A stretch of DNA of 64,000 bases, from assembly GCF_001591505.1 (NCBI RefSeq), contig NZ_BCVA01000010.1:1-64000 (forward strand). Direction: 5' to 3'. Both the position numbers and the translations under genes were made by a program. A model generated the notes under the pieces. That model worked only from the letters and a program-made list of their open reading frames with translations, was not told where the DNA came from and did not search any database. Positions 36,227-44,417 of this stretch are shown piece by piece. The DNA is from Neobacillus niacini NBRC 15566 (GTDB lineage Bacteria; Bacillota; Bacilli; Bacillales; Cytobacillaceae). The stretch's first letter is position 1. Each line of letters starts with the position of its first letter.

Positions 36227-36263
36227 TAAAAGACTCTGTGCCTTTTGGCTCAGAGTCTTTTTC
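36227..36263. terminator. Bidirectional terminator (chaA / plus-strand transcript)
   Basis: AAAGACTCTG-GCC-AAAA-GGC-CAGAGTCTTT hairpin with T runs on both sides. It ends the chaA transcript and would also end the plus-strand transcript from 35995. Confidence 0.85.
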
Positions 36264-36272
36264 GTACCATAG

Positions 36273-37328
36273 TTATAACAGAAAAAATCCTATGCCCATG
36301 ATCAAATAGGCAGCAAGTAAAGTGAGTCCTTCAAACCAATTAGATTCACCGTCATTTGAAATGACAACCATCAAGAGGACTGAGGTTACCATTGCAATTA
36401 ACTCTGGCATGGTAAAAACAAGCGGCATCGTTTCTGTAAATAGAAGTGAAATGAGGACGAGCACAGGTAATACAAACATCGCGATTTGCAGAGTAGAACC
36501 GATGGCAATTTCGACCGCGATATCCATTTTATTTTTATAGGCCATTAGAATAGCAGAGGCATGTTCTGCTGCATTACCAACAATAGCTACAATGATGATC
36601 CCAATAAATAATTCCGACCACCCAAATGATTCTGCTACATATTCAAACGTATGAACAAGATTCTCTGAAATATATGCAACGGCTAGTGTTGCAGCCAATA
36701 AGACACCAATAGCCTTTCCCTTGCCCCATTCTGGTTCTTCTTCCTGATGAGCGGTACCAGACTTCTCACTTTGATAAACGCCGCGATGAGTGACCAGTTT
36801 AAAGAACAGTGCTGCAAGATAAAGCAGGATGAGAATTACTGAAATCCCTATACTTAACGTTAAGGTTTTCGTATCATTCATTTCCATTGAAAACACTTCC
36901 GGAATCACGAAAGCAACAATAACAGCAAACATTAGGAGTCCTGAATTATGTCGTGCATCATGGACGTTAAATGCCTGCCGTTTAAATTTGAGGCCGCCAA
37001 TAAAGAACGATAAACCTGCAACAAGAAGCAGATTTCCCAGTACGGATCCTGTTAAGGAAGCAAGAACCACTCCAACTAATCCAGCTTTTAAAGCAAAAAT
37101 GGAAATAATTAATTCTACTGCATTACCGAATGTTGCGTTAAGTAGTCCGCCAATTCGCGGTCCGGCAACAATCGCCAAACTTTCAGTTGCCCTTCCCATA
37201 TAACTAGCCAGAGCGATAATGGTAATACAGTAAACAATAAAGAGGATCATGGTTGGCCAATGCATTAATGTCCCAATTACTGAAAGCGGGACTCCAATAA
37301 AAGTGAGCAGCATAAATATTTTTCCCAT
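36273..37328 (-). CDS. chaA: Calcium/proton antiporter ChaA (YfkE)
   Basis: 351 residues, about 11 membrane helices in two inverted halves. The paired CaCA motifs are GGLLNATFGNAVELIISIFALKAG and GIIIVAIVGNAAEHASAILMAYKNKMDIAVEIAIGSTLQIA, each with the ion-binding Glu. B. subtilis YfkE is a Ca2+/H+ exchanger of known structure. The start at 37328 follows AGGAGG; codons upstream in frame have no support. It is divergent from yfkF, as in B. subtilis. Confidence 0.92.
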   Translation of the reverse strand: MGKIFMLLTFIGVPLSVIGTLMHWPTMILFIVYCITIIALASYMGRATESLAIVAGPRIGGLLNATFGNAVELIISIFALKAGLVGVVLASLTGSVLGNLLLVAGLSFFIGGLKFKRQAFNVHDARHNSGLLMFAVIVAFVIPEVFSMEMNDTKTLTLSIGISVILILLYLAALFFKLVTHRGVYQSEKSGTAHQEEEPEWGKGKAIGVLLAATLAVAYISENLVHTFEYVAESFGWSELFIGIIIVAIVGNAAEHASAILMAYKNKMDIAVEIAIGSTLQIAMFVLPVLVLISLLFTETMPLVFTMPELIAMVTSVLLMVVISNDGESNWFEGLTLLAAYLIMGIGFFLL

Positions 37329-37465
37329 TGTTTTCCTCCTAAATGCTAACATAGCAAATAAATATGATATAAGTGTATAAAAATTCCTCTCGTTATGAGA
37401 ATTCCCTATTTTTCTTCTATCTAACATGATTGAAAGATATTTTTCTTGCAAATGGTTTATTTTCC

Positions 37466-37487
37466 CGATACCATCGAATGGGTATCG
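37466..37487. promoter_or_regulatory. Inverted repeat in the chaA-yfkF gap
   Basis: CGATACC-N8-GGTATCG, perfect 7-bp arms, 31 bp before the yfkF start. It is either an operator or a 5'-UTR stem. No regulator gene is adjacent. Confidence 0.4.
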
Positions 37488-37517
37488 AATACTAAACAAA
37501 ACTAACGAGGTTTATGT

Positions 37518-38696
37518 ATGAATAATAATAACTTTCGGTTTTGGGTCCTTGTCACCATCGTTGCAATTTCTGGTTTTTCACAAGGAATGCTTCTTCCTCT
37601 CATTGCCGTCATATTTGAAAAAGGCGGAGTTTCTTCCTCCCTTAATGGATTAAATGCTACTGCACTTTATATGGGTATCCTGCTCGTCTCTCCTTTTATG
37701 GAAGCACCACTGCGAAAGTATGGCTATAAACCAACGATTATTATCGGCGGCGGGATTGTGGTTTGTGCACTGGCATTGTTTCCTTTGTGGAAATCCTTTT
37801 GGTTCTGGTTTTGTTTACGGGCTCTTATCGGGATTGGTGACCACGCCTTACACTTTGCCACACAAACATGGATTACTTCCTCCTCTCCAAGCGAAAAAAG
37901 AGGACGTAATATTTCCCTGTATGGATTATTTTTTGGAATTGGCTTTGCCAGCGGGCCTTTGATGACACCTTTAGTAGATATTAATCAGGCATTGCCATTT
38001 ATCGTTTCATCTATATTATGTTTGGTTGGCTGGGTGTTTGTATTTACCTTAAAGAACGAGTTTCCAGAACAGGAAGTAGAAATTAATTCTTTTTTCAACA
38101 CGATCAAGCGTTTTAGAAAAACGATGAAATATGGCTGGGTCGCTTTTTTACCACCTTTCTGCTACGGTTTTTTGGAATCCTCTTTAAACGGCAGCTTTCC
38201 TGTATATGCTTTAAGAAGTGATATCGACGTAACCAGTGTATCCTTAGTGTTAACTGCCTTTGCCATTGGAAGTATTATCACCCAGCTGCCATTAGGTGTC
38301 CTAAGCGATCAATATGGGAGAAGAAATATTTTAATGATTGTATTACTACTGGGATTCTTAACCTTTTCAGCCGCAAGTATATTCGAACAATCTTTTATAG
38401 GTTTATTTGTCACCGTGCTTTTATCAGGTATGGTGGTGGGATCAACCTTTTCTCTTGGAATCAGTTATATGACGGACTTAGTGCCTAAGAATTTGTTGGC
38501 GACCGGAAATTTATTATGCGGGATCTTTTTTAGCTTAGGAAGTTTAAGCGGTCCGATTATCGGGGGTCTTTTCATTCAATTTTTTGAAAGAATAAGTTTC
38601 TTTTATATTATCAGTACCATGCTGTTATTCTTATCCATCGTCATTTATGTCTTTGGGAAAAAGACATTTTCTATAGCTGAGCAACACCAATCTTAA
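37518..38696 (+). CDS. yfkF: MFS transporter, YfkF-like
   Basis: 392 residues, about 12 membrane helices. The loop motif is LGVLSDQYGRRN before helix 8, a sugar/drug-type MFS signature. FRFWVLVTIVAISGFSQGMLLPLIAVIFEKGG opens the protein. Position next to chaA supports the YfkF name. It presumably exports small toxic solutes; the substrate is unknown. CGAGGT precedes the ATG. A strong terminator follows. Confidence 0.82.
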   Translation: MNNNNFRFWVLVTIVAISGFSQGMLLPLIAVIFEKGGVSSSLNGLNATALYMGILLVSPFMEAPLRKYGYKPTIIIGGGIVVCALALFPLWKSFWFWFCLRALIGIGDHALHFATQTWITSSSPSEKRGRNISLYGLFFGIGFASGPLMTPLVDINQALPFIVSSILCLVGWVFVFTLKNEFPEQEVEINSFFNTIKRFRKTMKYGWVAFLPPFCYGFLESSLNGSFPVYALRSDIDVTSVSLVLTAFAIGSIITQLPLGVLSDQYGRRNILMIVLLLGFLTFSAASIFEQSFIGLFVTVLLSGMVVGSTFSLGISYMTDLVPKNLLATGNLLCGIFFSLGSLSGPIIGGLFIQFFERISFFYIISTMLLFLSIVIYVFGKKTFSIAEQHQS

Positions 38697-38784
38697 CTTA
38701 TAAATTTGGAGCATTTATATATATTAAACATAAAGTATATGATAAAATAGAAATAAATTAATCTAATAATTGTTTTTGGAATAC

Positions 38785-38822
38785 TGCTGTCATCTTAATT
38801 GATGACAGCTTTCGTGTTTTTT
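38785..38822 (+). terminator. Terminator after yfkF
   Basis: GCTGTCATC / GATGACAGC, 9-bp stem, then TTTCGTGTTTTTT. Confidence 0.85.
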
Positions 38823-38857
38823 AGGGGTAATGATTTTGATTATTTTTCTCAATTAGT

Positions 38858-39034
38858 AGAAAAGCGGAAGCGCCTTCGGAACAAGCACAGCTTGTTCCTG
38901 CGAGGATTAATCTAAGGAGCTTTCCTTAGTGCACAGGGGCGACAGGCATAAGACGAGCCGGCGAGAAGGTTGTTCTTTAACCTTCTTGACGGATTGGCTT
39001 ATGACCAGAGCTCCTAGGCGCTGTAGCTAGACAG
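38858..39034. repeat. Structured intergenic repeat element (about 177 bp)
   Basis: Outer arms AGCGCC (38869) and GGCGCT (39017), middle arms CATAAG and CTTATG, and three internal hairpins: GGAACAAGC/GCTTGTTCC, CTAAGGA/TCCTTAG and AGAAGGTT/AACCTTCT. Its GC content is well above the surroundings. Similar AAGCGGAAGCGCC...GCTAGACAG elements recur in many Bacillus-like genomes as I recall, reminiscent of bcr repeats. It ends 17 bp before the ATPase start, next to its ribosome binding site. Confidence 0.8.
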
Positions 39035-39050
39035 GGGGAGGGAACTGAAA

Positions 39051-40967
39051 ATGAGCACAGATGCTAAGAGATTATCAAAAGGGCTGCCAAAGGTAGGCAT
39101 GTTGGAAAAAATTAAACCGCATGCAGAACTAATTGCTGCTGGTTTAAGCGGCGTTTTCATTGCAGCAGGATGGATTACGGACAAAACGAATGATCAGGTG
39201 GCTTCTATTATCTTTTATTTATTGGCTTTTATGATTGGCGGCTTTGCGAAAGCCAAGGAAGGAATTGAAGCAACGTATGAAAACAAACAGTTAAACGTAG
39301 AAATGCTAATGATTTTTGCTGCAATTGGGTCTGCGATTATCGGCTACTGGACAGAAGGCGCCATTCTCATCTTTATTTTTGCTGTTAGTGGGGCCTTAGA
39401 GACATATACAATGAACAAAAGTCATAAAGAGATTTCCTCACTAATGAAACTTCAGCCTGAAGAAGCTCTTCTAATTAACAACGGGGTGGAACGGCGAGTA
39501 CCTGTGTCCGAGTTAACAGTCGGCGACCACATTCTTGTTAAGCCTGGTGAAAGAATTCCTTCAGATGGCGTTATTATGAAGGGTCATACAAACATTGATG
39601 AAGCTGCTATTACAGGTGAATCAATGCCTGTCTCAAAAGGGCTAGAGAAGGAAGTTTTTGCAGGGACAGTAAATTTAACAGGCGCTATTACTGTCCAAAC
39701 CACAAAAGCTAGTAATGAAACACTTTTTCACAAGATCATTGAGCTTGTACAATCTGCTCAAAGTGAAAAGTCTCCTTCACAACTGTTTATTGAACGCTTT
39801 GAAGGCACCTATGTAAAAACCGTATTAGTTGTTGTTTTATTGATGATGTTCCTGCCCTATTTCTTACTTGATTGGACCTGGAATGAATCCTTTTATCGTG
39901 CCATGATTTTACTAGTTGTTGCTTCCCCTTGTGCCCTTGTTGCTTCTATTATGCCAGCAACTTTGTCGGCCATTTCAAATGGTGCAAAACGCGGGATTTT
40001 AGTAAAAGGCGGTGTACACTTAGAGAATCTAAGCCACTTGGAAGCTATTGCCTTCGACAAAACTGGTACGCTTACGAAAGGAAAACCTGAGGTTACCGAA
40101 ATTATCATCAATGAGAACTTTGTTGAAGCAGATCTATTATGGAAAACAGCTTCGATTGAAAATCAATCTAATCATCCTCTTGCACAATCGATTGTCAAAT
40201 ATGTGAAAGCTAATTTTGAACGTGACCTTCTTCAGCCAGAAAAACTTGAAGATGTATCTGGATGGGGCTTAAAGGCAGAAATATCTGGAGAACAGTGGAA
40301 AATAGGAAAGGCTGATTTTGTTGGGAGAGAGGCTGCCCTAACATTCGCTAACGGCAAAGCAGCTGACCTTGCTAGTCAGGGAAATACACTTGTATTTGTG
40401 CAAGTAAACGATTGTTTAGCTGCGATGATAGCCTTAAAAGATGTCGTTAGACAAGAAACAAAACTTGCTATCGATCATTTAAAAAAGCAAGGTATCTATA
40501 CGGTTATGCTCACTGGTGATAGTGAGAAGACGGCAAATGCGATTGCAAAAGAAAGTCATGTGGATCAGTACTTTGCAGAATGTCTGCCTGAAGAAAAAGT
40601 GGAGCACCTTAGAAAGTTGAAGGAGAAATATAAAACCATTGCGATGGTGGGGGATGGCATTAACGATGCCCCGGCATTAGCGACTGCAAATGTTGGAATT
40701 GCCATGGGGGAAGGTTCTGATGTAGCACTTGAAACGGCGGATGTGGTTCTCATGAAAAATGATTTACCAAGGATTGCCGATGCCATTGATCTTTCAAAAC
40801 GAATGAATCGTATTATTAAACAAAATGTTATCTTCTCCATCACGGTAATCATGGTGTTAATTGCCTCTAACTTTTTTCAATTGCTTGATCTGCCATTTGG
40901 TGTAATTGGGCACGAAGGCAGCACAATTCTTGTGATTCTAAACAGTTTAAGGCTGCTAAAAAATTAA
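39051..40967 (+). CDS. zosA: Heavy-metal P1B-type ATPase, ZosA-like (zinc)
   Basis: 638 residues with no N-terminal heavy-metal-binding domain, matching ZosA in length and layout. TGES (actuator), SPC in ASPCALVAS (metal site, helix 6), phosphorylated Asp in DKTGTLTKG, HP motif NHPLAQS and GDGINDAP are all present. B. subtilis ZosA imports zinc under oxidative stress; relatives (CadA) export Zn/Cd/Co, so direction is not certain. GGGGGAGGG precedes the ATG. A repeat element sits between it and yfkF. Confidence 0.85.
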   Translation: MSTDAKRLSKGLPKVGMLEKIKPHAELIAAGLSGVFIAAGWITDKTNDQVASIIFYLLAFMIGGFAKAKEGIEATYENKQLNVEMLMIFAAIGSAIIGYWTEGAILIFIFAVSGALETYTMNKSHKEISSLMKLQPEEALLINNGVERRVPVSELTVGDHILVKPGERIPSDGVIMKGHTNIDEAAITGESMPVSKGLEKEVFAGTVNLTGAITVQTTKASNETLFHKIIELVQSAQSEKSPSQLFIERFEGTYVKTVLVVVLLMMFLPYFLLDWTWNESFYRAMILLVVASPCALVASIMPATLSAISNGAKRGILVKGGVHLENLSHLEAIAFDKTGTLTKGKPEVTEIIINENFVEADLLWKTASIENQSNHPLAQSIVKYVKANFERDLLQPEKLEDVSGWGLKAEISGEQWKIGKADFVGREAALTFANGKAADLASQGNTLVFVQVNDCLAAMIALKDVVRQETKLAIDHLKKQGIYTVMLTGDSEKTANAIAKESHVDQYFAECLPEEKVEHLRKLKEKYKTIAMVGDGINDAPALATANVGIAMGEGSDVALETADVVLMKNDLPRIADAIDLSKRMNRIIKQNVIFSITVIMVLIASNFFQLLDLPFGVIGHEGSTILVILNSLRLLKN

Positions 40968-40968
40968 A

Positions 40969-40997
40969 GAACCGGGCTTTATGCCCGGTTTTATTTA
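40969..40997. terminator. Bidirectional terminator
   Basis: ACCGGGC-TTTAT-GCCCGGT stem with TTTTATTT on the plus side and TTCTTTAATTTTTT on the minus side. It serves the ATPase gene and the small convergent gene. Confidence 0.85.
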
Positions 40998-41099
40998 ATG
41001 ATATCCATTGCTTCCGTTTGCAGATCCTGAAGTTTTATTTCCTTTACTGCCTTTACCCTTTTGTTTTGTACCGCCATCTTTTTTTGTATGTTTAGTCAT
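40995..41099 (-). CDS. Small Lys/Gly/Ser-rich protein (34 residues)
   Basis: Starts MTKHTKKDGGTKQKGKG and ends GSANGSNGYH; very basic and disordered, with no hydrophobic part. AGGGGGG lies 7 nt before the ATG, and a terminator overlaps the stop, both supporting a real gene. Such small basic hydrophilic proteins are often spore-associated in this group, but I cannot place it in a family. Confidence 0.55.
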   Translation of the reverse strand: MTKHTKKDGGTKQKGKGSKGNKTSGSANGSNGYH

Positions 41100-41173
41100 G
41101 ATAAGCCCCCCTATTTATGATCTGTTCCCCATCTATATTGTTTGCAATTGAGAATTTTTCATAAAGAGAATTT

Positions 41174-42010
41174 TTAACAGTTTGATTTATATTTCTCACT
41201 ATAGAAAGCATTTATCTCTCCGCCGATAATGATGATAAACCCGGATATGTATAACCATATGAGTAACACGATAATGGCTCCAATACTTCCATAGGTCAGT
41301 GAAAAGTTGTTAAATTTACTTACGTAAAAAGATAACCCATAGGAGGAAAGAATCCAGCCAACAGTCGCAAAGCCTGCTCCTGGGAAAGCACTTTTACACC
41401 GTAATTTAACATTAGGGGCAATCCAATACAATCCAGTAAATATTAGAAATAATATTAACGCACTCACGACTAATCTTAACATTTCCCAAATACGAAGGAA
41501 TTCCATTTTAAAACCTAAATAGGAGAAAAGAAAAATTCCAATTTCCCTTCCGAATATTGGAAGTAATACAGCAACGATAAAGACAAAAATCATCCCTGCC
41601 GTCATTAGGATTGCCATACCTCTAGAAACAATAAAAGAGCGGCTTTCTTTTACGTCGTAAGCTTTGTTAAAAGCCCTTACCAATGCATGAATACCATTGG
41701 ACGCAGACCAAATTGTACCAATAATCCCAAAGGACAGTAATCCTCCATTGCGATTATTCATCACATGGTTAACATTTTTTTCAATTAAATCCATTGTTTG
41801 TGGAGGTGCAAACTCTCTGATACTGCCTAAAATATCAGGGTATGGAATAGGGAGATATGGCAGTAACGTAAAAATGAAAATAAGAAGTGGAAACAGTGAA
41901 AGTAGAAAAAAATAGGCGAGTTGAGCTGATAAACCTGGTATATCATCTTCTTCAATCCGGTGCCATAACAGTCTTAATAAGGATTTTCGGACATCTACTA
42001 CCTTCTCCAT
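41174..42010 (-). CDS. YihY/BrkB-family membrane protein (YfkH-like)
   Basis: 278 residues, about six membrane helices. Family motifs: LSAQLAYFFLLSLFPLLIFIFTLLPYLP, GTIWSASNGIHALVRAFNKAYDV and YGSIGAIIVLLIWLYISGFIIIIGGEINA. Once called ribonuclease BN in error; no activity is established. B. subtilis YfkH occupies the same place before yfkI and yfkK. GGAGAGTGAG precedes the ATG. It lies 30 bp after the YtxH-type gene, probably co-transcribed. Confidence 0.87.
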   Translation of the reverse strand: MEKVVDVRKSLLRLLWHRIEEDDIPGLSAQLAYFFLLSLFPLLIFIFTLLPYLPIPYPDILGSIREFAPPQTMDLIEKNVNHVMNNRNGGLLSFGIIGTIWSASNGIHALVRAFNKAYDVKESRSFIVSRGMAILMTAGMIFVFIVAVLLPIFGREIGIFLFSYLGFKMEFLRIWEMLRLVVSALILFLIFTGLYWIAPNVKLRCKSAFPGAGFATVGWILSSYGLSFYVSKFNNFSLTYGSIGAIIVLLIWLYISGFIIIIGGEINAFYSEKYKSNC

Positions 42011-42040
42011 TTTCTCACTCTCCTTTTATTCAATCTAATG

Positions 42041-42424
42041 TTACTTTTTCTCTATTGGTTCTTCTACAACAACTTCTTTTAATAACTCTTCGACAAGTAC
42101 TGAATCTTCATTCTTTGAGAAAGTACTTTTCGTTTCCTTGACCACTTCTTTTACTTGCGGGGTTAACTCTCGGAGTTCGTCCACTTTACTGATAATGTAA
42201 GAGATATCCTCGCTTACCTGCTCAATCGTGTTCCTAATTTTTTCAGCAGTTTCCTTAACATTTTCGGTAATTTCCTCTGGATGATGAACTACATAAGAAA
42301 CTTGCTCGTACACTTTTTTCACATTTATTTTCATTTCCTGTCGTGTTTTTTTATCTAATAAACTAAGAGCTCCACCTGCTAAGGCACCATAGAATATGCC
42401 CTTCAAAAATAAATTTTTACCCAT
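42041..42424 (-). CDS. YtxH-domain protein (YfkI-like)
   Basis: 127 residues. A short N-terminal hydrophobic segment (FLKGIFYGALAGGALSLLD) with the YtxH-type glycine pattern is followed by charged amphipathic helices. YtxH/GvpT-like proteins are envelope-associated and often stress-induced. GGGAGAGG precedes the ATG. First in a two-gene unit with the YihY-type gene, matching yfkI-yfkH order. Confidence 0.78.
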   Translation of the reverse strand: MGKNLFLKGIFYGALAGGALSLLDKKTRQEMKINVKKVYEQVSYVVHHPEEITENVKETAEKIRNTIEQVSEDISYIISKVDELRELTPQVKEVVKETKSTFSKNEDSVLVEELLKEVVVEEPIEKK

Positions 42425-42640
42425 TTTTTAACCTCTCCCTCAAACATGTTTTTATCATTGTTTTCATCACTAAGAAAAAAATACCAATATACTCCACTAT
42501 ATATATTGCTTTATGCGTGCGGCCAAATGCAAGCGTCTATTATTTTATTACCCATCATTAGATGTATTAAAACAAGTTTAGATTGACATCTACGAATGAA
42601 AATGGAAAGATAAAGTTACCAATACTGAAAGGGTGACGGG

Positions 42641-42868
42641 ATGAATTTATCAGAGAAGACAATTGAAAATGTAGAGTATATGATTGAACAAATAAAAGAG
42701 AAATTAAAGGTATTAAATCTCGGAGCCATAAAACCTTCACACTTTGATGAAGACATGTATGAGGAATTAAAGGAAATTTACGAGATGGTTATGAAAAAAC
42801 CTTCTTTTAGCCCTAACGAAATGCAAGCGTTGGTCGAGGAATTAGGAAGCCTTCGAAAAAATAAGTAA
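42641..42868 (+). CDS. yfkK: DUF1128 (UPF0435) protein YfkK
   Basis: 75 residues, helical and acidic: NLSEKTIENVEYMIEQIKEKL opening, then VLNLGAIKPSHFDEDMYEEL and MQALVEELGSLR. These match the UPF0435/YfkK family, function unknown. AAAGGGTGACGGG precedes the ATG. It is convergent with map through a shared terminator, as in the B. subtilis region. Confidence 0.85.
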   Translation: MNLSEKTIENVEYMIEQIKEKLKVLNLGAIKPSHFDEDMYEELKEIYEMVMKKPSFSPNEMQALVEELGSLRKNK

Positions 42869-42898
42869 AACAGATCTCTAGGATCTGTTTTTTTATTT
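42868..42898. terminator. Bidirectional terminator between yfkK and map
   Basis: AACAGATC-TCTAG-GATCTGTT with seven T on the plus side; on the minus side TTTTACTT. It overlaps both stops. Confidence 0.82.
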
Positions 42899-43645
42899 TT
42901 CCTGTTCAGTTAAAATAATTGGACCATTCTTGGTGATGGCAATGGTGTGTTCATATTGGGCAGAATATTTACCATCAATCGTTCTAGCAGTCCATCCATT
43001 ATTATCCATCTTTGTTTGGTACATGCCGATATTAACCATTGGCTCAATGGTAAATACCATCCCTTCTTTAATTCTTGGCCCTTTTCCAGGCAGCCCGTAA
43101 TGGGGTACATCGGGTTTTTCATGAATAACTGCCCCAATTCCATGACCAATAAAATCACGAACAACCGATAAACCCTCCCCTTCTACATAGGTTTGAATAG
43201 CATGACCAATATCCCCAATCCTATTTCCAGGAACAGACTGCTCAATTCCTTTATAAAGTGCCTCTTTGGTAACCTTTAATAAATGCTCTGTTTCCTTAGA
43301 GACATTCCCTACAGCATATGACCATGCTGAGTCGGCTAACCCTCCGTTATAATTGACAACCATATCTATGGTCACGATATCGCCTTCTTTTAATGGTTCC
43401 TTTCTTGGAAACCCATGACATACTTCGTCGTTAATGCTCGCACAAGTGGCATATTTATAGCCTTTATATCCCTTTTGCTGTGGGGTAGCATCATGCTTTA
43501 AAAGGTAATCATCAACAAATTCATCAATTTCCCATGTTGTAATACCAGGTTTTATTCGTTTGGCAATTTCTTTATGGCATGAAGATAGAATTTCCCCTGC
43601 TTTTTTCATTGCCTCAATTTCTCGCTGTGATTTAAGAACAATCAT
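42893..43645 (-). CDS. map: Type I methionine aminopeptidase
   Basis: 250 residues. Metal ligands are visible in IDMVVNYNG (Asp), ADSAWSYAVG, FIGHGIGAVIHEKP (His), FTIEPMVNIG (Glu) and QYEHTIAI (Glu). It removes the initiator Met from nascent proteins. The position beside yfkK points to the B. subtilis YflG-type second enzyme rather than the copy in the ribosomal protein operon. GGTTGGGAAGA precedes the ATG, a modest binding site. Confidence 0.93.
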   Translation of the reverse strand: MIVLKSQREIEAMKKAGEILSSCHKEIAKRIKPGITTWEIDEFVDDYLLKHDATPQQKGYKGYKYATCASINDEVCHGFPRKEPLKEGDIVTIDMVVNYNGGLADSAWSYAVGNVSKETEHLLKVTKEALYKGIEQSVPGNRIGDIGHAIQTYVEGEGLSVVRDFIGHGIGAVIHEKPDVPHYGLPGKGPRIKEGMVFTIEPMVNIGMYQTKMDNNGWTARTIDGKYSAQYEHTIAITKNGPIILTEQEK

Positions 43646-43773
43646 GATCTTCCCAACCTTTTTATATTATTTTTATGTATTCTTATAGAATTGGAAACAC
43701 ACTTTAATATTATCGCTAAGCTAACATTTTTTCAAAAAGTTTTCGATATTGAGGGGTATTTTTGTACAAATAA

Positions 43774-43795
43774 CTTGTTCTTAATATGGAACTTT
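43774..43795 (+). promoter_or_regulatory. SinR-type operator upstream of sinR
   Basis: TTGTTCT-N6-GGAACTT. GTTC and GAAC arms are 8 bp apart, the same spacing as in the palindromic SinR operator known from B. subtilis matrix promoters. It lies 57-78 bp before the sinR ATG, so SinR may regulate itself. Confidence 0.45.
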
Positions 43796-43851
43796 CTCAG
43801 CTTTTCTGATAAAATTATTACAGCCATAATAAAAATAGGTGTGTGAGCCCA

Positions 43852-44181
43852 ATGATAGGTGATCGTGTTAAAAAACTACGGTTAGAAAAAAGGATGTCAT
43901 TATCAGAACTTGCGGAGCAGGCTGGAGTTGCTAAATCTTATTTAAGCTCTCTTGAAAGAAACCTGCAAAGAAATCCATCTATTCAATTCCTTGAAAAAAT
44001 TTCTTCTGTATTAAACGTTCCAGTTGATCATTTAATAAATGAACACATTAATAAAGAAGAATTAGATAGTGATTGGATGAACATTGTAAAAGAAGCGATG
44101 GAATCAGGTGTTTCAAAGGAACAATTCCGTGATTTTATTGAATTCAATAAGTGGCGAATTGGTCAAAACAATAACGAATAA
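43852..44181 (+). CDS. sinR: Biofilm master repressor SinR
   Basis: 109 residues. The N-terminal Xre-type HTH (MIGDRVKKLRLEKRMSLSELAEQAGVAKSYLSSLERNLQRNPSIQFLEKIS) is nearly that of B. subtilis SinR in its recognition part (residues about 17-40). The C-terminal Sin domain (DSDWMNIVKEAMESGVSKEQFRDFIEFNKW) binds SinI or mediates self-assembly. SinR represses exopolysaccharide and TasA genes. ATG 43852 matches the B. subtilis start; an in-frame GTG lies three codons earlier. sinI is not upstream but convergent downstream. Confidence 0.93.
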   Translation: MIGDRVKKLRLEKRMSLSELAEQAGVAKSYLSSLERNLQRNPSIQFLEKISSVLNVPVDHLINEHINKEELDSDWMNIVKEAMESGVSKEQFRDFIEFNKWRIGQNNNE

Positions 44182-44231
44182 TAAAACAAAGCATACTACT
44201 TATTTTTTTGTAGTATGCTTTGTTTTTTTTA
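44182..44231. terminator. Bidirectional terminator between sinR and sinI
   Basis: AAACAAAGCATACTAC / GTAGTATGCTTTGTTT, 16-bp stem, with eight T after it on the plus side and TTTTATTATT on the minus side. Confidence 0.9.
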
Positions 44232-44237
44232 TGTAAA

Positions 44238-44387
44238 TCAGCGATTCTTAAGTACGCCCTCTCTGACTTCGTTCTGATGGAGGAAATTAAGAATTGTCTC
44301 CTTTGATATTCCTAGCTCCTTTGCTTCTAAAATAAGAGCTAACCATTCTGCGTCCATTCCATTGTTGATACTATCAGCTATTGCCAC
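44238..44387 (-). CDS. sinI: SinI-type antirepressor of SinR
   Basis: 49 residues, read from the minus strand: VAIADSINNGMDAEWLALI, then LEAKELGISKETILNFLHQN. The stretch DAEWLALILEAKELGISKE matches the SinI pattern (DQEWVELMVEAKEANISPEE in B. subtilis) and the Sin domain of the neighbouring SinR. SinI binds SinR through paired helices and releases matrix genes. The GTG start is 9 nt after GGGAG. It is convergent to sinR instead of heading a sinIR operon, and a c-di-GMP riboswitch lies 30 nt upstream. Length is slightly under the usual 57. Confidence 0.82.
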   Translation of the reverse strand: MAIADSINNGMDAEWLALILEAKELGISKETILNFLHQNEVREGVLKNR

Positions 44388-44417
44388 TCTCGCTCACTCC
44401 CAAAATACATATTCGTA

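Noticed and set aside
37329..37499. 57-codon N-terminal extension of ChaA
   Set aside because: AGGAGG and the normal family start are at 37328; the extension is unlike the family.
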